Shown piece by piece: positions 45,893 through 54,041 of a stretch of DNA of 64,000 nucleotides. Source of the stretch: Sphingomonas gellani (GTDB lineage Bacteria > Pseudomonadota > Alphaproteobacteria > Sphingomonadales > Sphingomonadaceae). Made by a program: the position numbers and the translations under genes. The stretch spans positions 1-64,000 of the forward strand of contig NZ_FOCF01000009.1 of NCBI RefSeq assembly GCF_900110035.1, written 5' to 3'. Under the pieces are notes generated by a model. It did not search any database. It had not been told where the DNA came from and saw only the letters and a program-made list of their open reading frames with translations. Position 1 is the stretch's first letter. The number at the start of each line of letters is the position of its first letter.

Positions 45893-46861
45893 ATGGCGGC
45901 AGGATCGTGGGCGACAGGATTTGGGCGGCGCGGCTGGTCGGGTTGGCGCGACTATGGGATGAAATCCGAACGTACGCCACGCCGCGTGGTCGTCGGCCGG
46001 CTGCTGATGGCATGGGTGCTGGTCGTCAGCCTGTATTTCCTGTGGGAAGCGGACCATTATTCCGGGCTGTACGCTTGGTTCGCCGAATGGCAGTTCGACC
46101 TGTTCGGCCAGTATCTGCCGGTACTGACATACGCCCTGCTGGTGATCGGCTTCGGCTGGCCAGCGGCATGGCTGCTGCGCGCGCGGCGCCGGGCGGACCG
46201 GCGCGAGCTGAGCGGTCGCGAAGCGGTGGTGTATACCAGTTCCAACTTCCGCCGCGTGCTGTTCGCCTTTGCCGGAGGGCTGGCCGGCGCAGCACTGGTG
46301 GTGCTGCTCTGGACGCTGACCCTGCCCCGCGTCGCACCGCCCCGGCAGGTGGTGGAGGTGGGCAGCTCGCTGGCCGGCGATCCGGCGGAAGGGCCGGTGA
46401 TCCTGCGCGGCCGGATCGATTACGCGCGCACCTCCGCGCTGGCGGAGGACCTGCTGGTCACCACCAAGGGCATGCGGTTCGCGCCGATGTTCGGCTCCAG
46501 CGGCGATGACGGCCGGCAGATCCGCTATTTCGTGGAACTGCTGCCCAGCGACCTGGGGCGACCCCGCACCGTGCCGACGCGCAGCGTGCGCGCAGGCGTG
46601 CTGGTCCGCAACCGGTTGCCGGGATCGATCGTGCGACTGTATCGCTATGCCGGCTACACGGTGGAAAAGCCGTTCTACGTGCTGTTCGCATCCAACGCGT
46701 CGATCCGACGTCCTTATATCGTGACTGCGGTGCAACTGGCGCTGGCCGCGTTGATCGCGCTGGTCGCCGCGCTGTTCCAGCATCGCCATGTGAGGCGGAT
46801 CGGCGACCGATACCAGCCGGTGGAACCCGCGCAATCCGATCCGCAGGAACCCGTCGCCTGA
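45893..46861 (+). CDS. Membrane protein of the exosortase island, unknown
   Basis: 322 residues from ATG 45893, preceded by GGGAGG. Four membrane segments: LLMAWVLVVSLYFL, VLTYALLVIGFGWPAAWLL, LFAFAGGLAGAALVVLLW and, near the C-terminus, VTAVQLALAALIALVAALF. Between the third and fourth is a soluble domain of about 150 residues (VVEVGSSLAGDPAEGPVIL, DLLVTTKGMRFAPMF), probably periplasmic. Divergent from xrtV, convergent with the small accessory gene. I do not recognise a named family. Confidence 0.75.
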   Translation: MAAGSWATGFGRRGWSGWRDYGMKSERTPRRVVVGRLLMAWVLVVSLYFLWEADHYSGLYAWFAEWQFDLFGQYLPVLTYALLVIGFGWPAAWLLRARRRADRRELSGREAVVYTSSNFRRVLFAFAGGLAGAALVVLLWTLTLPRVAPPRQVVEVGSSLAGDPAEGPVILRGRIDYARTSALAEDLLVTTKGMRFAPMFGSSGDDGRQIRYFVELLPSDLGRPRTVPTRSVRAGVLVRNRLPGSIVRLYRYAGYTVEKPFYVLFASNASIRRPYIVTAVQLALAALIALVAALFQHRHVRRIGDRYQPVEPAQSDPQEPVA

Positions 46862-46862
46862 T

Positions 46863-47117
46863 TCAGGCGGGCGGGCCACCCCGTCGCCCCAGTGGGTCGA
46901 GTACGATCAGGATAAACGCGGCCAGCGCGGCGCCCGCCGCGAGTGCCGCCACGGCGTGGCCGCCATTGCCCAGCCAATTGACCAGCGCGCAGCCGAGCGA
47001 GGCGACCAGATACTGCCACAAACTGTCGCGCGGCCGATCCGCATCGGATCGGGACAGGAACAGCACGATCAGTCCGGCAAACACGGCCACGGTCAGCCAG
47101 TCATAGGGCGTGGTCAT
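46863..47117 (-). CDS. Small membrane protein, probable XrtV-system accessory protein
   Basis: 84 residues with three hydrophobic segments: WLTVAVFAGLIVLFL, LWQYLVASLGCALVNWLG and VAALAAGAALAAFILIVLD. Small proteins of this size and topology (DxL-R-DxxWxYL pattern) accompany XrtV genes in sphingomonads and are annotated as sorting-system accessory proteins. Its stop is 1 base from the convergent stop of the gene at 45893. Confidence 0.65.
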   Translation of the reverse strand: MTTPYDWLTVAVFAGLIVLFLSRSDADRPRDSLWQYLVASLGCALVNWLGNGGHAVAALAAGAALAAFILIVLDPLGRRGGPPA

Positions 47118-47220
47118 GCGCGCTCGCCCGCTTGCGGGCAGCGGGCCGGGCCAAAGATATACCGCAGGTTAATCATAGGCGATCACCCCGGTTTAGCGGC
47201 GCGGGGCGCAAGGATCGGTC

Positions 47221-47754
47221 ATGATCGCTGCCAGATACATGATGCTGGCGCTGGTGGTCGGCGCAGCCGGCATCGGCGCGCGGGTGCAACGTGACTCCGT
47301 GCTGGAGACGCTGACGCCGGTCGCCCGCGCGGCGGTGGTGGAGGAGGGTCTTGTGCAGCCTGCCGTTCCCGCACCGACGGGCATCGGGCCGGCCGCGCAC
47401 AACGTCGACCGCGGGCCTGACGGGTTGTTCTACGTCCAGGCGCAGGTCAACGGCCGGCCGATCCGTTTCCTGGTGGATACGGGCGCCAGCGTGGTCGTCC
47501 TGACCGCCACCGACGCCCGAACGGCCGGCATCGATGTGCACAGCGACCATTACAACGGCGCGGTCGACACCGTCGGCGGCAAAACCCCGATGGCCTGGGC
47601 CAACATGGCCAAGGTGGAACTGGCCGGGCACGAGGTGCGCGACGTGCGCGCGGCCGTGGTCCGCGACGGGCTGGGCGTGTCGCTGCTGGGGCAGAACATG
47701 CTGGCGAAGCTCGACTCGGTCACCATGACGGCGGACCGGCTCAGCCTTCGCTGA
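47221..47754 (+). CDS. Retropepsin-like aspartic protease
   Basis: 177 residues, AAGGATC before the ATG. An N-terminal hydrophobic signal/anchor (MIAARYMMLALVVGAAGIGA) then the single-motif aspartic protease domain: GLFYVQAQVNGRPIRFLVDT with the catalytic FLVDTGASVVVLT (about 80-92), and the late VRDGLGVSLLGQNMLAKLDS (I/L-L-G-x-x-L element). Typical of the clan AA proteases found near periplasmic functions in alphaproteobacteria; active as a dimer. Convergent overlap of 14 bases with the PEP-CTERM gene. Confidence 0.92.
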   Translation: MIAARYMMLALVVGAAGIGARVQRDSVLETLTPVARAAVVEEGLVQPAVPAPTGIGPAAHNVDRGPDGLFYVQAQVNGRPIRFLVDTGASVVVLTATDARTAGIDVHSDHYNGAVDTVGGKTPMAWANMAKVELAGHEVRDVRAAVVRDGLGVSLLGQNMLAKLDSVTMTADRLSLR

Positions 47755-48526
47755 GCGCCTCTCGCCCGATCGGCTCGCGTTTGCGGGCCGGATCACGTCC
47801 CAGATCACGTCGGCGCGCACGCCGCATCACCGCGCCGATCACGCCGAAACCCAGGATCATGGTCAGCCAGGTCGCGGGTTCCGGCACCGCGCCGACGGAG
47901 CCCGGCGGGGTGAGGCCGCCGCCACCTGGGCCGCCGGGCGTCACCCCACCGCCACCCGGGCCGCCGGGCGTGGTTCCGCCCCCACCTCCGGGAGTGTTGG
48001 GACCGGGGCCACCGCCCCCTCCCCCACCGCCGGGGCTGATGCCGCCGGGACCACCGGGGCCGATGCCGCCGCCATTGCCGGGCGACCCGCCGGGATTGCC
48101 GGCGCCGACCGGACCGGCGGGCGGCAGGTTCGACAACCCTCCTCCAGGAGGCGCGGCGAAGGGTTGTACGTTGCCCGGAAATCCGGCCCCCGGCACACCC
48201 GCGCCGGGTATCCCGCCGGCAGGCAGGCCGGGGACGCGCGCCGCATAGGCGACTGGCGGCCGGTAACCACCGGGCCCGCCAGGAATTCCGCTGCGGGGGA
48301 TGCCACCGCCCGGAATACCGCCGAACGTCACCGCATAGGCGGTGGGCGACAGCTCGCCCAGGATCGGTATGTCGCCCAGCGGGCTGAACAGCGCGCGCTG
48401 GTTGTTGACAGGGATGGTCGACACGAACAGCCCCACGCCCAGCGCCAGAACCGTCAACTGGCGGCGCCGCTCCTCGCGGGCCAGGTCGGACAATGCGGGC
48501 CGGCCCGCGCCTTCAGTCACACTCTC
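47741..48526 (-). CDS. Gly/Pro-rich PEP-CTERM protein (PEPxxW sorting type)
   Basis: 261 residues from GTG 48526 (the open frame reaches 48622; the start is uncertain). An N-terminal hydrophobic segment LTVLALGVGLFVSTI precedes a long Gly/Pro-rich low-complexity region with repeated GIPG, GGPGG and TPGGPGGGG units. Near the C-terminus is the sorting signal: PEPATW, membrane segment LTMILGFGVIGAVM and basic cluster RRARRRD. Unusually, about 19 more residues follow the basic cluster. Likely substrate of the neighbouring exosortase and perhaps tied to exopolysaccharide at the surface. Confidence 0.85.
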   Translation of the reverse strand, partial: ESVTEGAGRPALSDLAREERRRQLTVLALGVGLFVSTIPVNNQRALFSPLGDIPILGELSPTAYAVTFGGIPGGGIPRSGIPGGPGGYRPPVAYAARVPGLPAGGIPGAGVPGAGFPGNVQPFAAPPGGGLSNLPPAGPVGAGNPGGSPGNGGGIGPGGPGGISPGGGGGGGGPGPNTPGGGGGTTPGGPGGGGVTPGGPGGGGLTPPGSVGAVPEPATWLTMILGFGVIGAVMRRARRRDLGRDPARKREPIGREALSEG

Positions 48527-48679
48527 CACCCGATGCCCCGCGTGTTTGGTCGTCCCCGACAGACGATCATCATGGTTTGGCGTTCCGCCGTTTGTTGTCC
48601 ATAGGCTAGCACGTCCTTCCAATGAAGGGCGAGTGCCAATGCGAACGAAATCATTGCGTTAAGGAAGGCGAGCATCAGA

Positions 48680-49402
48680 ATGGCACACAGGTTTGACGTG
48701 CCGGCCTCGAAGAGCCGCCGGTCGGCCAGGGCCGATCGACACCCGTTGCTGCGCGCCGCGATCCCGTTGGCCGTGCTGGCGGGAACAACGGGATGCGGTG
48801 GGGGCGGCCCGCGCCCGCTGGATGACGAGGAAAAGATGGTGCGGTCCGTGCTGACCCTGCTCGCCTCCACGAAAAATCCGGTCTGCACCGACGACCATAC
48901 GCGTGAGAATGCGCTGGCGGTGTACCGGGAGATGACGCTGGCGCCGCGCCCGTCCCGCGCGGAACTGCACTGGTATCCGCCCACGCCCCTTCGCCCGGAC
49001 GATACCCGCAACGAGGTCACCGGCCGCACCCTGCGCCGCGCCGAGCTGGACGGCGAGCGCATCGCCATTCGGGAGCCGGAGCCCCGGCGCGATGCCCTTC
49101 CGGGGCTGGCCCAGCTGGAACTCGACGGCGCCGCCAAGCGGCTGATCAGGCCGATCGGCGGGGTGGAGGATGGCGTGGCGATCCGCCGCGGCTGGACACC
49201 GGCGCGGGTCACGGCGCGCTGGTGGCCGCTGAACCGCGCACGTCACGATTGCTGGCCTCTGTTCGTGCTCAGCGATCCGGTTCGCGACAGGCGGATCGGT
49301 TTCATCACCGTACGCGCCGAACATTGGGGCACGCTGTACGCGCTGAAGCCACAGGGCAACGACTGGCGGGTCGTGGCCGAATGGAGCCGCTGGCTCTACT
49401 GA
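48680..49402 (+). CDS. Putative exported protein, unknown
   Basis: 240 residues with a hydrophobic N-terminal segment after a basic start (RAAIPLAVLAGTTGCGGGG), which may be a lipoprotein or anchor signal, though TTGC is a weak lipobox. The body has two Cys (NPVCTDDH, HDCWPLFV) and ends WRVVAEWSRWLY. AGGCG lies upstream of the ATG. Family not recognised; position suggests an envelope protein tied to the exosortase region. Confidence 0.7.
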   Translation: MAHRFDVPASKSRRSARADRHPLLRAAIPLAVLAGTTGCGGGGPRPLDDEEKMVRSVLTLLASTKNPVCTDDHTRENALAVYREMTLAPRPSRAELHWYPPTPLRPDDTRNEVTGRTLRRAELDGERIAIREPEPRRDALPGLAQLELDGAAKRLIRPIGGVEDGVAIRRGWTPARVTARWWPLNRARHDCWPLFVLSDPVRDRRIGFITVRAEHWGTLYALKPQGNDWRVVAEWSRWLY

Positions 49403-49447
49403 GCGTAGAACACCACCGGCTTCGGCCGCGGAAAAGGGGAACAGGAC

Positions 49448-49600
49448 ATGGAACGACCCGCGGACATCGGTTGGAAGCAGTTTTCGATCGGGCTGATGGA
49501 CATCCTGCGCTGGCCGATCGCTGCGATCGTCATCGTGCTGCTGCTGCGCGCGCCGCTCGACCGCGTGCTGGACGCCTTTGCCACCATGCTGAAATCCTGA
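49448..49600 (+). CDS. Small single-span membrane protein
   Basis: A 50-residue reading frame: MERPADIGWKQFSIGLMDIL, then a membrane helix PIAAIVIVLLLRAP and a short amphipathic tail ending FATMLKS. A good ribosome-binding site, AAAAGGGGA, lies upstream. It follows the gene at 48680 by 45 bases and is probably in the same transcript. Unknown function. Confidence 0.6.
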   Translation: MERPADIGWKQFSIGLMDILRWPIAAIVIVLLLRAPLDRVLDAFATMLKS

Positions 49601-49791
49601 CGATCGGCAGAAAAGAACATCGTGGCCTCGACATCATGTAAGCCACGACAATTGTTGAAGTTACTCGTCAAGTCATGTGCGTCACCATGTTTTCTCGACG
49701 TTTGGTGACGTCATGACGGCGTAAATTGCCTTGCCTCGCCTGCTGCAATTGCGAACACTCCATGCGGAGAAGTTCGAAGCGGGAGACAGTC

Positions 49792-52700
49792 ATGGGCAAG
49801 GTGCAGATCGTCGGGAAGCGCGGCGCGAACGGCAGCGGCAAGGGCGCCGACGGCAAGGTCGGGGCCAGCGCCGTCGCCACGATCGCGGACGATGACGAGA
49901 CCGGCACGGCCATCGCCACCGGGGGCCAGGGCGGGCGGGGCGCGGCGGGCGGAGATGGCGGCAAGGGCGGCAGTGCCCGCGCCGGCGCGGTGGTGGACGG
50001 CATCTTCCCGGCTGCCATCGCCTATGCCAGCGCGACGGCCACCGGTGGACTTGGCGGGAATGGGGGCGCGGGCGGAAACGGGGGCGATGGCGGTGCGGTG
50101 ACCGGCGCGCGGGCCGTGTCCACCAACCGCGCGGCGGACGGTCTGGCCCAGGCGGGCGCTTATGGCATCGGTGGTGACGGCGGTGCCGGCAACGGCAAGG
50201 GTGCACATGGCGGCAACGGCGGGTTCGCGTCGGGCGTGTTCGCCAGCGCCACGATCCTGTCACCGGGCGAGGTGCTGGCCACCGCGTATCAGATCGGCGG
50301 AAACGGCGGGGCCGGCCGGGGCGGCGCGAATGGCGGCAACGGTGCCGAAAGCCGGCTGGTGAACGGTGTCGGGGGCAGCGCGGGCGGGCGCGGCGGGGTC
50401 GGCACCTACGAGCAATATGCGATCGGCGGGAACGGCGGGGCGAGCGAAGGCGGGACGGCCGGCGCGGCGGGCAATGCCTCCGTCCGGCTGGCGATGTACG
50501 ACATGGCCCAGGCGCACCCCGGCGAAAAGGTGCAAAGCGCCTCCGTCGCCCAGGGCGGCGATGGCGGCGACGCGCTTGCCGACACGGCGGGTGCGGGCGG
50601 CGTCGGCGCGACGGGCGGATCGGCCGACGCGTCGGTGCAGGTCAGCGCCAGCACCATGGTGATCTTTTCGGTCGCGAATGGCGGCAAGGGGGGCAACGGC
50701 GTCGCAGGGGGCGGCCGTGGCGGCGACGGGGCCGCCCGCGTGGTCGGCAACCAGGGTACGGAGCCGGTGACCGTCAATGCGGTGGTGGAAGCCGGCGCGG
50801 GCGGCGACGCGCTGAACAAGGGCAATGGCGGCGATGGCGGCCGCGCGCTCTATTCGCAGGCGGAGGCGCAGGGGGCGGGCTTCGTCGCTTCCGCGGTGGT
50901 CGACACACGGGGCGGTGACGGGGGCGTCGGGGTCGGTACCGGCTCCCATGGGGGCAACGGCACCGATGCGGGCCCCGCTTATGCCTATGCGGTCAACACC
51001 CGCTATGCCAGCGGATCGGCCAATGCCTATGTTGACCTGCGCGCGGGCAATGGCGGCGCGGGCCTGAACGGCGCGGATGGCGGCAATGGCGGCCGGGCGA
51101 TCGTCACCGACATGCCCAGGGCGGTGTCGCGCGGCTCGATCGGGCTGGACCAGTTCGGCTACGGCGGCAACGGCGGCAGCGCCGTCGAGGGCGGCAACGG
51201 GGGCGATGGTGGCGAGATGCGCTCCACCCTCAGCTTCGACGTCGACCGCGTTTCTCCTTACGCACAGTCGACCAGCCTCAGGGTGGGCGGGTTCGGCGGC
51301 AATGGCGGCGCCGGATCCGGTTCGAACAAGGCGGCCGGCAAGGCCGGCAACGCGACCGGCGTGGCGAGCGTCACCGGCACGACCTCCGTCGACACATTGG
51401 TCAACACCTTCGCCGGCGCGGGCGGTGAGGCCGCCGATGGCGCAAAGGTCGCGGCAGGCGGCAACGCCTCCTCCACCGGCAGCGCGACCAGCCGGAGCGG
51501 CATCGCCGTGGCGGAGGGCGCGGCTTATGGGGGCGTGGGCGGCGCGCTGGTGGGTACAGGGGTCGGCACGGGCGTGGCCGGCAAGGGCGGCAGCGCCAGC
51601 GGATCGTCGACCGCGACCGGCGGGACCAACGCCATCGCCAGCATCCAGGCCTATGCCGGCGCGGGCGGCGATGCCTACGGCGCGGGTGCCAGGGGCGGCG
51701 CCGGCGGCACGGTCGGGCGTCTGACGGCCGTGGCGGAGGGCAACGGCATCGTCGCATCCCGCGTCAGCGCGGTGGGCGGTGACGGCGGCGACGGTTATCA
51801 GGGGGCCCATGGCGGCGCCGGCGCGGGCGTGACACTGCGCAATGTCGGCGTCGGCGTCGCGCATGGCGGCGCACTGGAGTTGTCGCAGATCGCCGGCGCT
51901 GGTGCGGGTGGCAGCAGCGAGGGCGGCCAGGCCGCACGCGGGGCCAATGCCTCGTCCCAGCTGACCTATGATGAAAGCACGCTGGCGACGCCCAGCAAGA
52001 CGCTGACCCTGTCGGTCGGAGCCGCCGGCGGTGCGGGCGGCGACCAGCTGGGCGACAGCGGCAGTGGCGCAAACGGCGGCACCGGCGCGGCGTCGGGCGC
52101 GTTCGGGGGCCATGGCGGCGGAACGCTGACGGGGACCGTCACCGCCTATGGCGGAAACGGTGGCAACGGCCCGGTCGTGGGCCTGGGCGGCGCGGCCACC
52201 GCCACGGGCAAGGCGACGGGCGACGTCGTGTTCCTGGACAGCATCGCCACCGCCGGCAGCGGGCGCCTCTCCGGCCAGGCGACCGCCGTGGCGGAGGCGA
52301 CAGCGACCAGCGGGCAGGTCGACGCGCATGCGATCGCGCGCGGCAACGGCGCGCTGGCGTCGGTGTCGGGCGAGGTGGAGGCGGCGCTGTCCGGCCACGC
52401 GCTGGTCGCCGCGTCGGCGGGGATCGGCGGAACCGTGCCGTCACCCACGAAGACGGGCGCGGGGATCACCGTACAGGGGGATCCGAACGCGGCGGGGCTG
52501 GCGGCGATCTATGCCCGCAACGATGCGATCGAAGGCGCCTTCGCCAAGGATTCGGAGGCAGTCGCGACGGCGATCATCGAAAGCCGCAATCCGGGCGGCG
52601 CGGAACTGGGTACCGTGACCAGCACCTTCCAGATCCGCGTCAATGTCGGGGCGCTGGACGCGATGGGCGAGACGACGCTGGGCATGTTCAACGGCCACGC

Positions 52701-53112
52701 GCTGGGCAAAGGGTTCGATACGCTCGCCTTCACCGTGGTCGCGGGCGACGAGGACGATTACTTCAACCCGGTGGACGAAGTGACCTTGCTGTCGCAGCGT
52801 TTCGGTGACGCAAAAGCGGCCGACGCCTATTTTGCGGATCATGTGATCGACCTGGGCAATCTGCTCGCCCAGACCAATCGGGTCGGCACGCTGGTGCTGA
52901 CGGTGACGATGACCACCACGGGCAGCGGATCGGGCAATGGCTATGCCGCATCGCTGCTGCTCGGTGATATCGGGGACTCCGGGGTCGATCCCGTGTTCGG
53001 TGGAGACACCGGCCCGTTTGCCGTTTCGGGCGGCACGGCGGACGACCATCTTGTGCCATCATGGGTGACCAGCCCGGTACAGGCCCACGCGGCCGATTAC
53101 TGGCTGGCCTGA
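49792..53112 (+). CDS. Very large glycine-rich repeat protein (GGxGG repeats)
   Basis: 1106 residues from ATG 49792, which follows GGGAG. No signal peptide. Residues about 1-860 are dozens of imperfect repeats with GGNGGAGG, GGDGG and A-G-GG cores, alternating with beta-strand-like stretches such as ASVAQGGDGGDA and TATGGTNAIASIQAYAGAGG. This recalls mycobacterial PE_PGRS proteins only in composition. The last 200 residues are not repetitive: LGTVTSTFQIRVNVGALDAM, FDTLAFTVVAGDEDDYFNPV, GTLVLTVTMTTTGSGSGNGY, ending PVQAHAADYWLA. This domain may be the export or anchoring part. Probably a surface or matrix structural protein; the locus module is absent. Confidence 0.8.
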   Translation: MGKVQIVGKRGANGSGKGADGKVGASAVATIADDDETGTAIATGGQGGRGAAGGDGGKGGSARAGAVVDGIFPAAIAYASATATGGLGGNGGAGGNGGDGGAVTGARAVSTNRAADGLAQAGAYGIGGDGGAGNGKGAHGGNGGFASGVFASATILSPGEVLATAYQIGGNGGAGRGGANGGNGAESRLVNGVGGSAGGRGGVGTYEQYAIGGNGGASEGGTAGAAGNASVRLAMYDMAQAHPGEKVQSASVAQGGDGGDALADTAGAGGVGATGGSADASVQVSASTMVIFSVANGGKGGNGVAGGGRGGDGAARVVGNQGTEPVTVNAVVEAGAGGDALNKGNGGDGGRALYSQAEAQGAGFVASAVVDTRGGDGGVGVGTGSHGGNGTDAGPAYAYAVNTRYASGSANAYVDLRAGNGGAGLNGADGGNGGRAIVTDMPRAVSRGSIGLDQFGYGGNGGSAVEGGNGGDGGEMRSTLSFDVDRVSPYAQSTSLRVGGFGGNGGAGSGSNKAAGKAGNATGVASVTGTTSVDTLVNTFAGAGGEAADGAKVAAGGNASSTGSATSRSGIAVAEGAAYGGVGGALVGTGVGTGVAGKGGSASGSSTATGGTNAIASIQAYAGAGGDAYGAGARGGAGGTVGRLTAVAEGNGIVASRVSAVGGDGGDGYQGAHGGAGAGVTLRNVGVGVAHGGALELSQIAGAGAGGSSEGGQAARGANASSQLTYDESTLATPSKTLTLSVGAAGGAGGDQLGDSGSGANGGTGAASGAFGGHGGGTLTGTVTAYGGNGGNGPVVGLGGAATATGKATGDVVFLDSIATAGSGRLSGQATAVAEATATSGQVDAHAIARGNGALASVSGEVEAALSGHALVAASAGIGGTVPSPTKTGAGITVQGDPNAAGLAAIYARNDAIEGAFAKDSEAVATAIIESRNPGGAELGTVTSTFQIRVNVGALDAMGETTLGMFNGHALGKGFDTLAFTVVAGDEDDYFNPVDEVTLLSQRFGDAKAADAYFADHVIDLGNLLAQTNRVGTLVLTVTMTTTGSGSGNGYAASLLLGDIGDSGVDPVFGGDTGPFAVSGGTADDHLVPSWVTSPVQAHAADYWLA

Positions 53113-53183
53113 GCGCCCGGGGGATGGGGAGGAACGGCACCCTCCCCCCTTCCCATCGGAACGATGCCGTGCGGAGGGATGGC

Positions 53184-53674
53184 ATGCAGATGTCGTGGGT
53201 CCTGCTCGCCTGCGGAGCATTGCTCGCCGCGCCGGCATCGGCCGCATGGAAGACGGACAACCCGCAGGTGGCCGTGGCGGTCAAGGACCGCCGGATCGCC
53301 GATGCGTTGGCGACCGTGGGCAGGATCGACCGGGCGGCCCTCGCGGACGACCACGCCGCCTTCGCCGCGCTGCTCGCCGACGACCTGGCCGTCAGCAATC
53401 CCCACAACGGCGTGTCCGTCCGAGGCGCAACCGCGCAGCGCGATGCTGCCGATCGGATCAGCTATGCGCGCTATGAGCCGACCATCGACTATGCCGGCCT
53501 GCGCGGGGACATGGTGATCCTGATAAGCGAAGAGATCGTGCAGCCCAAGGAAGGCGATGCGGCGGGCGACCACGACGTCCCGCTTCTCGTCCATCGCCGC
53601 TTCACCGACCTGTGGATGTCGGTCGGGAATGGAAACTGACCGCCGGACAGGCGACGATCATCGCGCATCCCTGA
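53184..53674 (+). pseudogene. Exported NTF2-like (SnoaL/DUF4440) protein with a C-terminal frameshift
   Basis: ATG 53184 follows GGAGG and starts a signal peptide (MQMSWVLLACGALLAAPASA). The NTF2-like fold follows: IDRAALADDHAAFAALLADD, LAVSNPHNGVSVRGATAQRD, LLVHRRFTDLWMSV. The open frame then ends early at 53637-53639. One base out of frame (53624 onward) the expected family ending REWKLTAGQATIIAHP reads to TGA 53672-53674; compare FTDIWARR..GWQLIARQATI in the paralogue at 58430. A single missing base near 53622-53627 explains this. It could be a real mutation or a sequencing error. Confidence 0.8.
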
Positions 53675-54041
53675 GGGCGGCGTATTGCGACCCTCCGACG
53701 ACGCGCTGAAAGAAACAAACGGCCGGTCGCGAAACAGGCACACTCCCCCACCTGCCTGATCCTCGCTCAGGCTGTAGTTGAGAACCTGTTCCCCAGGGTG
53801 CTGGCAAGTGGCATGGTGACTATCCCCAGTTACCCAAATATCGCCCGATGCGGAGACTGCGCGTGCTCGCTGGCAAGCGGAAAGGGTGCGGTGTGGTTCC
53901 CCTATCAGCACGCTGGTCTTCACGTTCGGCCAGCCGTGGCATGGCTGCGCCGGACGGCTCGCCCCGCCTATCACGGATCATAAGAAGAACCCTTAGGATC
54001 CCGATTGAATCAGCGGCAAGGGTCTGATTCGATGCAGGAAA
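53675..54041. other. 367-base region without a recognised gene
   Basis: Open frames exist but none has start signals or family resemblance. It precedes the beta-helix gene and should carry its promoter; GC is somewhat lower near 53980-54050. Confidence 0.5.

Noticed and set aside
45260..46879. Minus-strand frame opposite the 45893 membrane protein and overlapping the exosortase
   Set aside because: Overlaps two genes with clear families and membrane topology; no supporting motif.
49850..52200. CRISPR or satellite array in the repetitive DNA
   Set aside because: Repeats are imperfect, in frame and variable in spacing; they are explained by the coding glycine-rich repeats.
50260..52398. Minus-strand open frame (712 codons) opposite the glycine-rich protein
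   Set aside because: Produced by the GGC/GCC repeat codons read in reverse; composition is Ala/Arg/Gly noise.
49792..53112. Homology to mycobacterial PE_PGRS proteins
   Set aside because: Only the glycine-rich composition is shared; there is no PE domain, and repeats of this kind arise independently.
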